DNA of 64,000 bases from Raineyella fluvialis (GTDB lineage Bacteria; Actinomycetota; Actinomycetes; Propionibacteriales; Propionibacteriaceae). The notes beneath the pieces were generated by a model, which worked only from the letters and a program-made list of their open reading frames with translations, made no database searches and was not told where the DNA came from. Where the stretch lies: NCBI RefSeq assembly GCF_009646095.1, contig NZ_CP045725.1, positions 3,410,001 to 3,474,000 of the forward strand, written 5' to 3'. Position numbers and translations under genes: made by a program. Positions 41,043 to 58,851 of the stretch are shown here, one piece after another; positions within the stretch are counted from its first letter, which is position 1; every line of letters begins with the position of its first letter.

Positions 41043-42034
41043 GCGCCGTGCCGTTCATGGGTGCCACGCCGCTCCGCGGCACCGCGCCACCCCTCGACGC
41101 TGAGCCCGAACTTGCGGACCAGTCGGCCGGTGAAGTCGTCCGGCGCAATGCGCGCGAGCTGCAGGCGATGCTGGCCACGGGTCACGTCGAGGACATTGCC
41201 GGGAGACAGGTCGAAGGAGCGACGTCCGTCGAGCCAGACCACGGCGTTGTTCTGTTCGGCGCGGACGACCTGGACGTGGACGTGCGCGTCGGCCGGTACG
41301 ACGACGGGCCGGTTGAACAGGGCATGGGCGCTGAGCGGGACGATCAGCATCGCGTCGACCCCCGGCCAGGTCACCGGGCCCCCGGCGGAGAAGGCGTACG
41401 CGGTGGAACCCGTCGGGGTGGAGACGAGGATCCCGTCGCAGCTCCACCGGGACAGCGGCTGGTCGTTGACAGCCACCACGGCCTCCAGCATCCGTTGCCG
41501 CGAGGCCTTCTCCAGCGAGGCCTCGTTGACGGCGAACGACTCCCACAGGACGTCGCCCCCCGGGCTGGAGAGGACTCGCACGCGGGCGGTGAGCCGGGTC
41601 TCGGTGTGGTAGGTCCGATGGCACACCGCGGTGACCACCTGGTCGATCTGGGAGGACTCCGCCTCGGCGAGGAAGCCGACGTGCCCGAGGTTGACGCCGA
41701 GGATCGGCAGGTCGACCGACAGCGCCCACTCGACACCGCGCAGGATGGTCCCGTCACCGCCGAAGACCACGGCCAGTTCGCAGCCGTTCGTCCCGGCCTC
41801 GTCGACCAGATCGGTCCGCAGGTCGGCACCGTCGAGGAACGACGCCATCTCCTTGGTGTCGGCCCGCGGCAGGACGCAGGTGATGTCCTGACCCGCGACG
41901 CCGTGCATGAACTGGACGGCGGCGCGCACCGCCTCGGGGCGGTGGGTGTGCGTGATCACCGCGACGCGCCTTCCGGCGGCGCCGGTCTCCGGGTCGGTGG
42001 CGCTGACGACGGGACCGGATTGCGGGGTGCTCAC
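41039..42034 (-). CDS. nadK: NAD kinase
   Basis: ATP (or polyphosphate)-dependent NAD phosphorylation to NADP, 331 residues. The GGDGT motif is at 92-96 and the conserved NE/D motif AVNEASLEK and STPTGSTAYAFSAGGP follow. Lies between the MFS gene (9-bp gap) and recN (4-base overlap). Confidence 0.94.
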
Positions 42035-42043
42035 CCGGCCAGC

Positions 42044-43330
42044 CTAAACGCTGCGGGACGGGTCCGGCTGCAGTCCCGCCCATGCCGCCAGCATGGCGGC
42101 GGCGACGGCGGCGCCGCAGAACACCGAGACAGCCGGCCAGCCGCCGACGGTGAACAGGTACCCGCCGGCCCAGCCCATGACCGAGGACCCGCTGTAGTAG
42201 AAGAAGTTGTAGAGCGCGGTGGCCTGGGCCCGACCTTCGCTCGCCATCATGCCGGCGAGCGCCGAGGCGATGGCGTGCCCGGCGAAGAAACCGGCGGTCA
42301 GCACGACGAGTCCCAGGATGACGACGGCGATGGACGGCAACCAGGTGAGCGCGAGCCCGGTGAGCATCAACCCGGCCGCTCCCAGCAGGACTGTACGCCG
42401 CCCCCGGTGGACTGCGGCGCGGGTCGCCCGGCTCGAGGACCAGGTCCCCGCCAGGTAGGACAGGAAGAGCAGCGAGGTGATCGTCGGGGACAGGTCGAAG
42501 GGGGGACGCTCCAGCCGAAAGCCGAGGTAGTTGTACACGGTGACGAAGGCGCCCATCAGGCAGAAGGCCTGGGCGAACACCGCCAGCATCCTCGGGCTAC
42601 GCAGATGCCCGGCGGCCCGGCGCGTCACCTCCGCCAGCGACGTGCGCCGCGGGATGAACCGTCGCGCAGGCGGAACCAGGACAGCGAAGAGGACTGCCGC
42701 CACGACGCTGAGACCCAGAACGGCACCGACGCCGGCCCGCCAGGACCCGGTGAGATCGGTGATGGGGCCCGAGACGAGGCGGCCTGACAGTCCGCCGAGT
42801 GACGTTCCCGAGATGTAGAGACCCGTGGCCGCAGCCATCGACGCGGCGTGCGTCTCCTCGGTGATGTACGCGACGGCGACGCCCGCGACACCGCCGAGAC
42901 AGGCACCTTCCAGGAACCGCAGGACGACCATCACCGGCAGTGCGGTGGTGAACGGGACGACCGCACCGATCACCGTGGCCCCGACGATCGCGATCAGCAT
43001 CGTCCGGACCCGGCCGGCTCGATCCGCCAGCCAGGACCACAGCAACACGGACACCGCCAACCCGCCGGTGGCGGCGGACACCAGCAGGGCCGCTGCCGCC
43101 GGGGGAACGCGCAGTCCGGTGCTGATCGCCGGGAGGACGGCCTGTGGCGCGTACAACTGTGCGAAGGTCGCCACACCGGCGAAGAACATCGCCGCCAGGA
43201 GTCGGCTGAAGTCGCGGGTGCCGCGACGATGCCCCGCCCAGCCCGTTCGGCTCGGGTCGTGCCCGGCACCTCCAGCCGATGCCTGCTCGTCCTCCGTACC
43301 GTCGGCGAAGTGGTCGCTCGTCCTGCTCAC
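42044..43330 (-). CDS. Major facilitator superfamily transporter
   Basis: A 428-residue MFS permease with about twelve helices and the loop 2-3 motif SWLADRAGRVRTM. It resembles the YnfM/arabinose-efflux-type drug transporters (DHA family). Cytoplasmic membrane; substrate unknown. The GTG 43330 start overlaps the tlyA stop (GTGA). An MFS gene is not usual between tlyA and nadK, so this may be a lineage-specific insertion. Confidence 0.85.
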   Translation of the reverse strand: MSRTSDHFADGTEDEQASAGGAGHDPSRTGWAGHRRGTRDFSRLLAAMFFAGVATFAQLYAPQAVLPAISTGLRVPPAAAALLVSAATGGLAVSVLLWSWLADRAGRVRTMLIAIVGATVIGAVVPFTTALPVMVVLRFLEGACLGGVAGVAVAYITEETHAASMAAATGLYISGTSLGGLSGRLVSGPITDLTGSWRAGVGAVLGLSVVAAVLFAVLVPPARRFIPRRTSLAEVTRRAAGHLRSPRMLAVFAQAFCLMGAFVTVYNYLGFRLERPPFDLSPTITSLLFLSYLAGTWSSSRATRAAVHRGRRTVLLGAAGLMLTGLALTWLPSIAVVILGLVVLTAGFFAGHAIASALAGMMASEGRAQATALYNFFYYSGSSVMGWAGGYLFTVGGWPAVSVFCGAAVAAAMLAAWAGLQPDPSRSV

Positions 43331-44070
43331 CTTCCGTTCCGCGCCAGGCGCAGGAAGTACTCGACGTTGCCGGCAGGACCCGGCAGCCTGCTCGGGGCGT
43401 GTCCGGTGACCACCCAACTGAGCTCCTCGGCCGCCCGGGCGACCGCGTCGACGGCGGCGAGCCGCGCGCGCTCGTCGCGTACGACGCCCTTGCGGTCCAG
43501 CCCCTGGCGCCCGACCTCGAACTGGGGCTTGACCATGAGCAGAGCGTACGCCGCCTTGTCGCAGACCCCGGTGATCGCCGGAATCAGGTGCGTCAACGAG
43601 ATGAAGGAGACGTCCGCGACCACCAGGTCGACCGGTGCGTCATCGAGATCGGCGAGGGTGATCGCCTTGGCGTTGAGCCCTTCCCGGACGTGCACCCTCG
43701 GATCGTCGCGTACCGCCGCGGCGAGTTGGTCGTGACCGACGTCCACCGCATACACGACCTGGCAGCCGGACGCGAGCAGCACCTGCGTGAACCCACCGGT
43801 GGAGGCGCCGACGTCCAGGGCTCGTCCGCCGATCGGGACCGGAAGGTCCTCGAGGGCCCCGAGCAACTTGTGCGCGGCGCGCCCCACCCACTCCTCACCG
43901 TCGACGTCGAGTCCATCGGCGCCGGCGGGGACCATCGTGGCCGGACGAGTGACCGTCCGGCCCCCGACCCGGACACGACCGGAGCGGATCAGCTCCTGGG
44001 CATGGCTTCGGGACCGAGCCAGCCCGGACTCGGCCAGGGCCAGATCCAGCCGTCGATGGCCGGTGGTCAC
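43327..44070 (-). CDS. tlyA: TlyA-family rRNA 2'-O-methyltransferase
   Basis: A 247-residue protein with an N-terminal S4 domain (RRLDLALAESGLARSRSHAQ) and a FtsJ-like methyltransferase (SAM motif ALDVGASTGGFT, then VYAVDVGHDQL). In mycobacteria TlyA methylates 16S C1409 and 23S C1920 and gives capreomycin sensitivity. GTG 44070 overlaps the HAD stop (GTGA). Confidence 0.92.
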   Translation of the reverse strand: MTTGHRRLDLALAESGLARSRSHAQELIRSGRVRVGGRTVTRPATMVPAGADGLDVDGEEWVGRAAHKLLGALEDLPVPIGGRALDVGASTGGFTQVLLASGCQVVYAVDVGHDQLAAAVRDDPRVHVREGLNAKAITLADLDDAPVDLVVADVSFISLTHLIPAITGVCDKAAYALLMVKPQFEVGRQGLDRKGVVRDERARLAAVDAVARAAEELSWVVTGHAPSRLPGPAGNVEYFLRLARNGR

Positions 44071-45065
44071 CGCGCCAGCTCCGCCGCCACCGCCTCCTCG
44101 ACGGTCGAGGGGTCAGCGGTCTGGCCGGCATCCCGGGCCGCCCACACCAGGCGTGCCGTCGCCCGGACGAGGTCGAGTGCCTCGCCGGGGGACACGATGG
44201 TGACCGACCCATCCTGCAGGCGCACGTGCGCCTCCCCGCATCGGGCCTCGTCCTCGTCCAGGACCACCGACGCGGCGGGCGCCAGCAAGTCGCGCAGGTC
44301 CCGCCCGATATGGGTGGGTCGTTGCGCTGCATCGGCGCCGAAGAGATCGGCCACGCGGTGCGTCCCGGAGAAGACGAGCATGGTGTCCATGCCGGTGTTC
44401 GTACCGCCGGCGATATCGGTGTCCAGACGGTCACCGATGAAGATCGGCCGTCCGGCGCCGAGCCGCGCGGCCGCGGCCTCCATCAGCGGCTTCTCGGGCT
44501 TGCCGGCCGTGCGGGGGTTGCCCCCGACAACCATCCGGACGACAGCGATCTGGGCACCTGCTCCCGGCTCCAGACCCCGATCTGTCGGTCGGGTCGGGTC
44601 GGCGTTCGTCGCGAACCAGCCTGCTCCGCGCTGCACGGCGAGCGCGGCCTCGGTGAGCGTCGCCCAGTTCAGATCGGGCTCGTACCCCTGGATCACCGCG
44701 TCCGGGGCATCCTCCGCCGATGTGGTCACGACGAAACCAGCCGCCCTGACCTGCTCGGCGAGAGCGGCCGACCCGCAGACGAGCACCGTCGCCCCTGCCG
44801 GGAGCTCCTGGGCCAGCATTCGTACGCCTGCCTGCCCGGAGGTGATCACCTCCTCGGCACTGCAGGGGATGCCCAAGCTGATCAGGTGCTCGACCACCGC
44901 CTGCGGAGCGCGGGCAGCGTTGTTCGTCACGAAGCACACCGGCACTGAGCGTTCCCGCAGGGCCGCCAGTCCTTCGGGTGCCCCCGGAACGGCCTCAGGC
45001 CCCAGATACACCACTCCGTCCAGGTCGAACAGGGCGGCGTCGTAGTCGGAGATCAGCTCACTCAT
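44067..45065 (-). CDS. HAD-IIA family hydrolase (NagD-like)
   Basis: A 332-residue phosphatase. DxD nucleophile motif FDLDGV (D14, D16), threonine motif VTNNA, and GDRLDTDIAGG with the acidic pair. It belongs to the branch of 4-nitrophenyl phosphatase/phosphoglycolate phosphatase. The last 70 residues extend past the usual fold. Overlaps the TPR gene by 8 bases and tlyA by 4. Confidence 0.88.
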   Translation of the reverse strand: MSELISDYDAALFDLDGVVYLGPEAVPGAPEGLAALRERSVPVCFVTNNAARAPQAVVEHLISLGIPCSAEEVITSGQAGVRMLAQELPAGATVLVCGSAALAEQVRAAGFVVTTSAEDAPDAVIQGYEPDLNWATLTEAALAVQRGAGWFATNADPTRPTDRGLEPGAGAQIAVVRMVVGGNPRTAGKPEKPLMEAAAARLGAGRPIFIGDRLDTDIAGGTNTGMDTMLVFSGTHRVADLFGADAAQRPTHIGRDLRDLLAPAASVVLDEDEARCGEAHVRLQDGSVTIVSPGEALDLVRATARLVWAARDAGQTADPSTVEEAVAAELAR

Positions 45066-47241
45066 CAGCGACTCCGTTGTCCCCAGGCTCGGCGGCCGCA
45101 GAATCGGACGAGGTCTCGGCCGTCTGGTCGCTCACCGATTCGGGCGCAACATCGGGCCGATCCGACTCCTGAGCCGGCGTGACGTCCTGCGGCTGCGCCT
45201 CGGACACGTCCGTGCGCTCCGCCTCCGTTGCGGAGGTCGGCTCGGGGACGTCGTCCACCTGCTGGGCCTCGGCCGCGAGCTGACCCTCGTCAGCGGTGTC
45301 CTCTGCCTGTTCGGAGTCCTGGTCCTCGTCGGAGTCCTCGTCCTCCTCGTCGAAGTCGAACTCGAAATCAACGCCGTCAAGCAGCTCGATCTGGTCGGCG
45401 GCATCCAGTTCGCGCGCTGTGTCGAGCTCGTCGGCAATCATGAACCATTCACGAGCCTCGTCAGGCTGGTCATGCCGCAGGAGCATCGCCGCATAGGCGT
45501 AGGCGAGTCGCGCATGGGCCTCGTGCGGGATGTCCTTCGACAGGCGACCCAGGAATGTCCTGAGGACGCGCATCCCCTCCTTGGCCTGGCCGAGATCCTC
45601 ACGGGCACCGGCCTCGATGATCACCAACTCGACCTTGCTGCGCTGGGTCATGTCCACCAGCTTTGCCTCGCGGACGAGGCGCAGGGCCTCCTCCGGACGG
45701 CCCAGGGCACGCTCACAGTCGGCCATCACCGGGAGGTAGGCGGAGTCCCCACTCAACCGACGCAGGGCCCGATACTCGGTCAGCGCAACCGCGAAGTCCT
45801 CCGCGGCATAGGCCGTTTCGGCGACCGCCTCGCGAACCAGCGGCAGTCGTGCCCCTCGACGCTTGGCCGCAAGGGCGTGGCGCAGCGCCAGGGCAGGATC
45901 GTCATCGACCAGATCCCCCGCTGCCACAAGGTGCGCGCTCACGAACTCCGCCGCCTCGGAGGACAGCCCCCTCAGCTCCGCCCGCACCTCCCTGGGCAGG
46001 CGCGACAGATCCACATCCTGTGGCACCGGCGGCTCGTCAGCGGCTCGCTCGAGACCCGGCGGGACAGGCTCGCGCTCGCGGTCCGCCCGTCCGGCGAAGC
46101 CCCGTTCGGGACCACGGCCACGCCCTTCAGGACCACGGCTGTCTCGCCCACGGCCTTCGGACCCCCGAGTGGGACGGTCAGTGCCTCGACCGCGATCGCC
46201 ACCCCTGCGGTCACGGGAGTCCTGCCAGGCTCGATTACCCTGGCCACTCTCCCGGCCGCGCTCCGGGCGTGATCCCTGACGCATCTGGTCGCCGTGGTCG
46301 AACTCGGGACGCCGCATGTCCTCGGGGCGTCGTTCTCCGCGCCCGGCCTGAGGACTGCCCGCGGAGCGCTGCCCCGAATCCGGACGCGAGCCCCACCGAC
46401 CCCCGGTGGATCCACTGTCGCGTCCACCGGTTCGCCGGTCGTCGCCGCCTCCGCGCCGCTCGTAGCCACCCGAGCGCTCGCGACGCTCCCCTCCGCCACG
46501 CTGCTCGTCATAGCGGGGCCGACCTTCACCAGTGCTTCTCCGCTGAGGGCGGTCCCCGCGGGTCGGACTTCCTTCCCGCTCGGCACGCCGGCCGCTCTCG
46601 CCGCCACGCCATTCGCCACCGCGCGACTCGCCAGCGCGGGAGTCACGACCGCGGGACTCGCCACCGCGGGACTCGCCACCGCGGGACTCGCCAGCGCGGG
46701 AGTCACGACCGCGGGACTCGCCACCGCGGGACTCGCCACCGCGGGACTCGCCACCGCGACCCTGGCCGCCCGAACGAGGTCCTCCAGACCTCTGACCCCG
46801 GAAATCTCCGGAGCGTTCCGCTCCGCCACGGCCACGGAAACCACCGGAACGATCACTATCGGAGCGACGCTCGCCCCCTTCGCGGCCCTGACCGCTGTCA
46901 CGGCCGCGCTCCGATCCAGGACGCTCTCCGCGGTATCCGCCACGATCGTCGCCAGAGCGCTCACCGCGGTACCCGCCACGATCGCCTTCACCGCGGTACC
47001 CGCCACGATCGCCTTCACCGCGGTACCCGCCACGGTCACCACCGGAGCGACCGCCCTGGCCACGCTGACCGCCGCGATCACCGCCAGAACCCTCACCCCG
47101 GTATCCGCCACCGCGGTATCCGCCACGGTCACCACCGGAGCGACCGCCCTGGCCGCCTTGGCCGCCCTGACCACCGCGACCGCCACCAGCGCGGCCACCA
47201 CGGCCGGAGCCGCCCTGGTGTCCTCTGTTTTCGTCGCCCAT
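45058..47241 (-). CDS. RGG-rich disordered protein with C-terminal TPR-like domain
   Basis: A 727-residue protein in three parts. Residues 1 to about 395 are low-complexity Gly/Arg/Asp/Ser with dozens of RGG and GGYRG units (examples GGDRGGYRGEG, GESRGGESRGG). About 410-640 is an all-helical TPR-like domain (SRLPREVRAELRGLSSEAAEFVSAHL, split here; and CERALGRPEEALRLVREA). The final 85 residues are very acidic (EFDFDEEDEDSDEDQDSEQ). The TPR part is a known actinobacterial family next to the HAD/tlyA genes; the RGG extension varies. RGG repeats commonly bind RNA, so a role near the rRNA operon is plausible but inferred. ATG 47241 with AAAGGA 6 nt upstream. Confidence 0.88.
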   Translation of the reverse strand: MGDENRGHQGGSGRGGRAGGGRGGQGGQGGQGGRSGGDRGGYRGGGYRGEGSGGDRGGQRGQGGRSGGDRGGYRGEGDRGGYRGEGDRGGYRGERSGDDRGGYRGERPGSERGRDSGQGREGGERRSDSDRSGGFRGRGGAERSGDFRGQRSGGPRSGGQGRGGESRGGESRGGESRGRDSRAGESRGGESRGGESRGRDSRAGESRGGEWRGGESGRRAEREGSPTRGDRPQRRSTGEGRPRYDEQRGGGERRERSGGYERRGGGDDRRTGGRDSGSTGGRWGSRPDSGQRSAGSPQAGRGERRPEDMRRPEFDHGDQMRQGSRPERGRESGQGNRAWQDSRDRRGGDRGRGTDRPTRGSEGRGRDSRGPEGRGRGPERGFAGRADREREPVPPGLERAADEPPVPQDVDLSRLPREVRAELRGLSSEAAEFVSAHLVAAGDLVDDDPALALRHALAAKRRGARLPLVREAVAETAYAAEDFAVALTEYRALRRLSGDSAYLPVMADCERALGRPEEALRLVREAKLVDMTQRSKVELVIIEAGAREDLGQAKEGMRVLRTFLGRLSKDIPHEAHARLAYAYAAMLLRHDQPDEAREWFMIADELDTARELDAADQIELLDGVDFEFDFDEEDEDSDEDQDSEQAEDTADEGQLAAEAQQVDDVPEPTSATEAERTDVSEAQPQDVTPAQESDRPDVAPESVSDQTAETSSDSAAAEPGDNGVADE
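46621..46760 (-). repeat. Tandem repeat inside the RGG region, 60-bp period
   Basis: 46621-46680 and 46681-46740 are identical except at one base, and the pattern continues to about 46760. Inside each unit are 15-bp subunits (gactcgccaccgcgg) coding for GESRG and GRDSRA. Confidence 0.85.
46945..47040 (-). repeat. 27-bp tandem repeat encoding GEGDRGGYR
   Basis: Units of 27 bp around accgcggtacccgccacga occur in direct succession at about 46962-47035, with diverged copies on both sides. They code for nine-residue Gly/Arg/Tyr units. Confidence 0.8.
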
Positions 47242-47339
47242 GGCGAGTCCTTTCGCAAAAATGCATCTATAACGCAGCTGAGGCCGGCACCTGACGGTAC
47301 CGGCCTCCAGCCGTACCACCCCGAGGGGTGGTGTGTGTT
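47242..47339 (-). terminator. Intergenic region with hairpins downstream of 5S rRNA
   Basis: Between the RGG/TPR gene start and 5S rRNA. accaccccgaggggtggt at 47315-47332 is a perfect palindrome and ggtac...gtacc at 47296-47317 forms a second, bulged hairpin. These probably terminate the rRNA operon before the downstream protein gene. No U-run. Confidence 0.6.
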
Positions 47340-47458
47340 GTCCGGCGATGTCCTAGTCTCCCACACACTCCCGTGTGCAGTACCATCGGCGCTGGAAGGC
47401 TTGACTTCCGGGTTCGGAATGTGGCCGGGTATTTCCCTTCCGCCATGATCACCGTAAC
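47340..47458 (-). rRNA. rrf: 5S ribosomal RNA
   Basis: Minus-strand sequence beginning TTACGGTGATCATGGCGG and containing CCCGGCCACATTCCGAACCC and GATGGTACTGCACACGGGAG, typical of actinobacterial 5S. Ends are approximate to a few bases. Confidence 0.95.
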
Positions 47459-47550
47459 ACTGTCGAAACAGTTTCACACTATTCAACTGTCACCACCCAC
47501 CCTTACGGGGTTGGGCGGCCAGGAACCGTGTGTTTGTGTTCCGGGAACAA

Positions 47551-47565
47551 CATAGTGGACGCGAG
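47551..47565 (-). other. 3' arm of the 23S rRNA processing stem
   Basis: In the transcript CTCGCGTCCACTATG here pairs perfectly (15 bp) with CATAGTGGACGCGAG at 50712-50726 upstream of 23S, bringing both ends of pre-23S rRNA together as an RNase III substrate. Confidence 0.85.
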
Positions 47566-47594
47566 TCTTTGCAGCAGATTTTCTTGGTGTGTAA

Positions 47595-52584
<4,990 letters not shown>

Positions 52585-52859
52585 ATATCGCAAAACCCCG
52601 AAAGGCTGATGCGTCACAATGAAAAGAGATCTGACAATCCCAGACATAAACTGGTCATTACATATCTCAAAGAAATCCGACCATCACCGAAGCAATGGCC
52701 GAGGACAACACAAAAACAACATATTGTGATGTCAGACACCCCAAAAAAGAGGCGCCTATTTGGCATTGACTAAACAAAGCACACTGTTGAGTTCTCAAAC
52801 ATCGGACACACACCTCACCACCCCGGAACAACCCGGAGCCGCTCGGGGCGACCAGATCA
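52585..52859 (-). promoter_or_regulatory. rRNA leader with conserved antitermination-like motif
   Basis: Transcribed leader of the rRNA operon. On the minus strand TTTGAGAACTCAACAGTGTG at 52780-52799 is the conserved motif seen before 16S in many actinobacteria (boxA-like). No protein gene seen. Confidence 0.75.
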
Positions 52860-52888
52860 ACTTTACTCGCCGTTCCCCCTCAAGTCAA
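52860..52888 (-). promoter_or_regulatory. rRNA promoter P1 (proximal)
   Basis: TTGACT (52883-52888), 17-nt spacer, TAAAGT (52860-52865). Near-consensus sigma-A promoter 276 bp before 16S. Confidence 0.85.
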
Positions 52889-52977
52889 ATCCGACTTTCA
52901 GCAGAACAACCAGCCCCGGAATCCATCCCTGAACCCCAGGATCACCAACCCGTTTCACCGGCCCGGCAACTCGACTT

Positions 52978-53006
52978 ACTTTAGTGAGAACCACACCCGG
53001 AGTCAA
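52978..53006 (-). promoter_or_regulatory. rRNA promoter P2 (middle)
   Basis: TTGACT (53001-53006), 17-nt spacer, TAAAGT (52978-52983); same hexamers and spacing as P1, 118 bp upstream of it. Confidence 0.85.
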
Positions 53007-53145
53007 ATCCGAATCCTTGTCCCACCACCCCCGAAATCACCCCGGAAAACCCCCGAAAAGGCCACCCGAAACAATCCCGAAAAGCTTTCGCCACCACCCC
53101 GACAAACACCCGAACCGGGCATTCCCCGCGGAAAGCAACTCCCCC

Positions 53146-53174
53146 ACCCTAATGAAGCCACCAACCGGAGTCAA
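53146..53174 (-). promoter_or_regulatory. rRNA promoter P3 (distal)
   Basis: TTGACT (53169-53174), 17-nt spacer, TAGGGT (53146-53151), 168 bp upstream of P2. All three share GGATTTGACT around the -35, and P2 and P3 also share CCGG just after it. The rest of 53007-53350 holds no gene that I can support. Confidence 0.8.
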
Positions 53175-53350
53175 ATCCGACCAGCACCCCCACCCCACCC
53201 CCGAACAGCCGGCAAACCGACCACCCACGAGCAGACCCCACCCGACACACGATCGAGAAGGAGAATGAGTACCCCACAACACCACCCCCAGACGAGGGCC
53301 CGTGCCGCAGAGCCAGATGAACATTACGCCGCGCTGCCAGGGACGTCAAA

Positions 53351-53384
53351 CCGGCGGCGAGTGACGTCCGTCACCCACCGCCGG
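53351..53384 (-). terminator. Composite hairpin downstream of tyrS
   Basis: Outer arms ccggcgg/ccgccgg and inner palindrome gtgacg-tc-cgtcac, 31 nt past the tyrS stop. Likely terminates the arginine-tyrS unit before the rRNA promoters. No U-run. Confidence 0.65.
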
Positions 53385-53414
53385 TCGCGTTCAGCGGCCA
53401 CTGAGTCGGGGAAA

Positions 53415-54683
53415 TCAGCTTCGCTTCACCGCTACGCCACCGATCGTCTTCTTTCCGCGACGAGCGACGACGTAGCTTCCGTGCAACAGGTCCGGTTCCG
53501 TGAGCCTGGCTTCGGCATCGGTGACCTTGACGTTGTTGATGTAGGCGCCCCCCTCGTTGATGGCACGTCGGGCGGCGGACTTGGACGCGACGACACCCGC
53601 GGCTTCCAACACGTCCACCACCGCCGGCAACTGGTCCCCGGTGGGCAGCTCATTGAGCGAGATGTCGCCCAGGACAGCCTCGAGCGTGCGGGCGTCGAGT
53701 TCGGCGAGATCCGAGCGTCCGAACACGGCATCTGCTGCAGCGATGGCCTTGCGTGTCTCAGCCTCTCCGTGGACGAGGGTCGTCACGTCATCGGCCAATA
53801 CGTGCTGGGCGGCCCGCTTCCACGGCTCACGAGCGAGGCTGTCCTCCAGCTCCGCGATCTCGTCGGGACCTCGAGAGGTGAACACCTTGACGTAGTCGAT
53901 CACCTTCTCGTCCTCCGCATTGAGGAAGAACTGGTGGAACGAGTACGGGCTCAGCATGTCGGCGTCCAGCCAGATCGCCCCGCCTTCGGACTTGCCGAAC
54001 TTCGACCCGTCCGCCTTCGTGATGAGCGGCGTCGACATGGCGTGGACGTGCGCACCGTCCGAGCGCCGGATCAGCTCCACCCCGGCGGTGAGGTTGCCCC
54101 ACTGGTCGTTGCCACCGGTCTGTAGCGTGACGCCGTATTCGCGGTGCAGGTGCCGGTAGTCCATCGACTGGAGCAGCACATAGGAGAACTCGGTGTAGGA
54201 GATCCCCGATTCCAGCCGCGATCGCACGACCTCACGGGCCAGCATCCGGTTGACCGGGAAGTGCTTGCCGATGTCGCGCAGGAACTCGATGACGTTCATC
54301 GTCGAGGTCCAGTCGTAGTTGTTCACGACCCTCGCGGCGTGGGGGCCCTCGAAGTCGAGGAACCGACTCACCTGCGCCCTGATCTTCTCGGTCCACTCCC
54401 GGACCGTCTCCTCCGGGTTCATCACCCGCTCACCGACCTGGCGGGGGTCACCGATCATGCCTGTCGCACCGCCGACGAGCAGGAACGGGTGGTGACCGGC
54501 CTCCTGGAGACGCTTGGCCAGGATGATCTGGACGAGGTTGCCGATGTGTATCGATGCCGCGCTCGGATCGAAGCCGACATAGAAGTTGACGGGCCCGGCG
54601 GCGAGGTGGTCCCGCAGGGCCTCCTCCTCGGTCGTCTGGGCCACCAGGCCCCGCCACTTCAGCTCATCCAGAAGGTTGCTCAC
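53415..54683 (-). CDS. tyrS: Tyrosyl-tRNA synthetase
   Basis: Class I synthetase, 422 residues, charging tRNA-Tyr. HIGH motif SIHIGN at about 44-49, KMSKS motif as KFGKSEGG, C-terminal S4 domain (AVVDVLEAAGVVASKSAARR). GTG 54683 with GGTGAG upstream; the longer frame is noise. Starts 10 bp after the argH stop, and so probably can be transcribed from the arginine operon. No T-box seen in the short gap. Confidence 0.95.
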   Translation of the reverse strand: MSNLLDELKWRGLVAQTTEEEALRDHLAAGPVNFYVGFDPSAASIHIGNLVQIILAKRLQEAGHHPFLLVGGATGMIGDPRQVGERVMNPEETVREWTEKIRAQVSRFLDFEGPHAARVVNNYDWTSTMNVIEFLRDIGKHFPVNRMLAREVVRSRLESGISYTEFSYVLLQSMDYRHLHREYGVTLQTGGNDQWGNLTAGVELIRRSDGAHVHAMSTPLITKADGSKFGKSEGGAIWLDADMLSPYSFHQFFLNAEDEKVIDYVKVFTSRGPDEIAELEDSLAREPWKRAAQHVLADDVTTLVHGEAETRKAIAAADAVFGRSDLAELDARTLEAVLGDISLNELPTGDQLPAVVDVLEAAGVVASKSAARRAINEGGAYINNVKVTDAEARLTEPDLLHGSYVVARRGKKTIGGVAVKRS

Positions 54684-54693
54684 AGAGCTCACC

Positions 54694-56678
<1,985 letters not shown>

Positions 56679-56687
56679 CCGACGCCC

Positions 56688-58843
<2,156 letters not shown>

Positions 58844-58851
<8 letters not shown>

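Noticed and set aside
46621-46760. Possible CRISPR-like array
   Set aside because: Repeats of 15, 27 and 60 bp have no unique spacers, lie in frame in a protein gene and encode GESRG-type units.
46294-47448. 384-residue Ala/Thr-repeat protein on the plus strand
   Set aside because: Mirror of the RGG-coding repeats on the other strand; no ribosome binding site or family motif.
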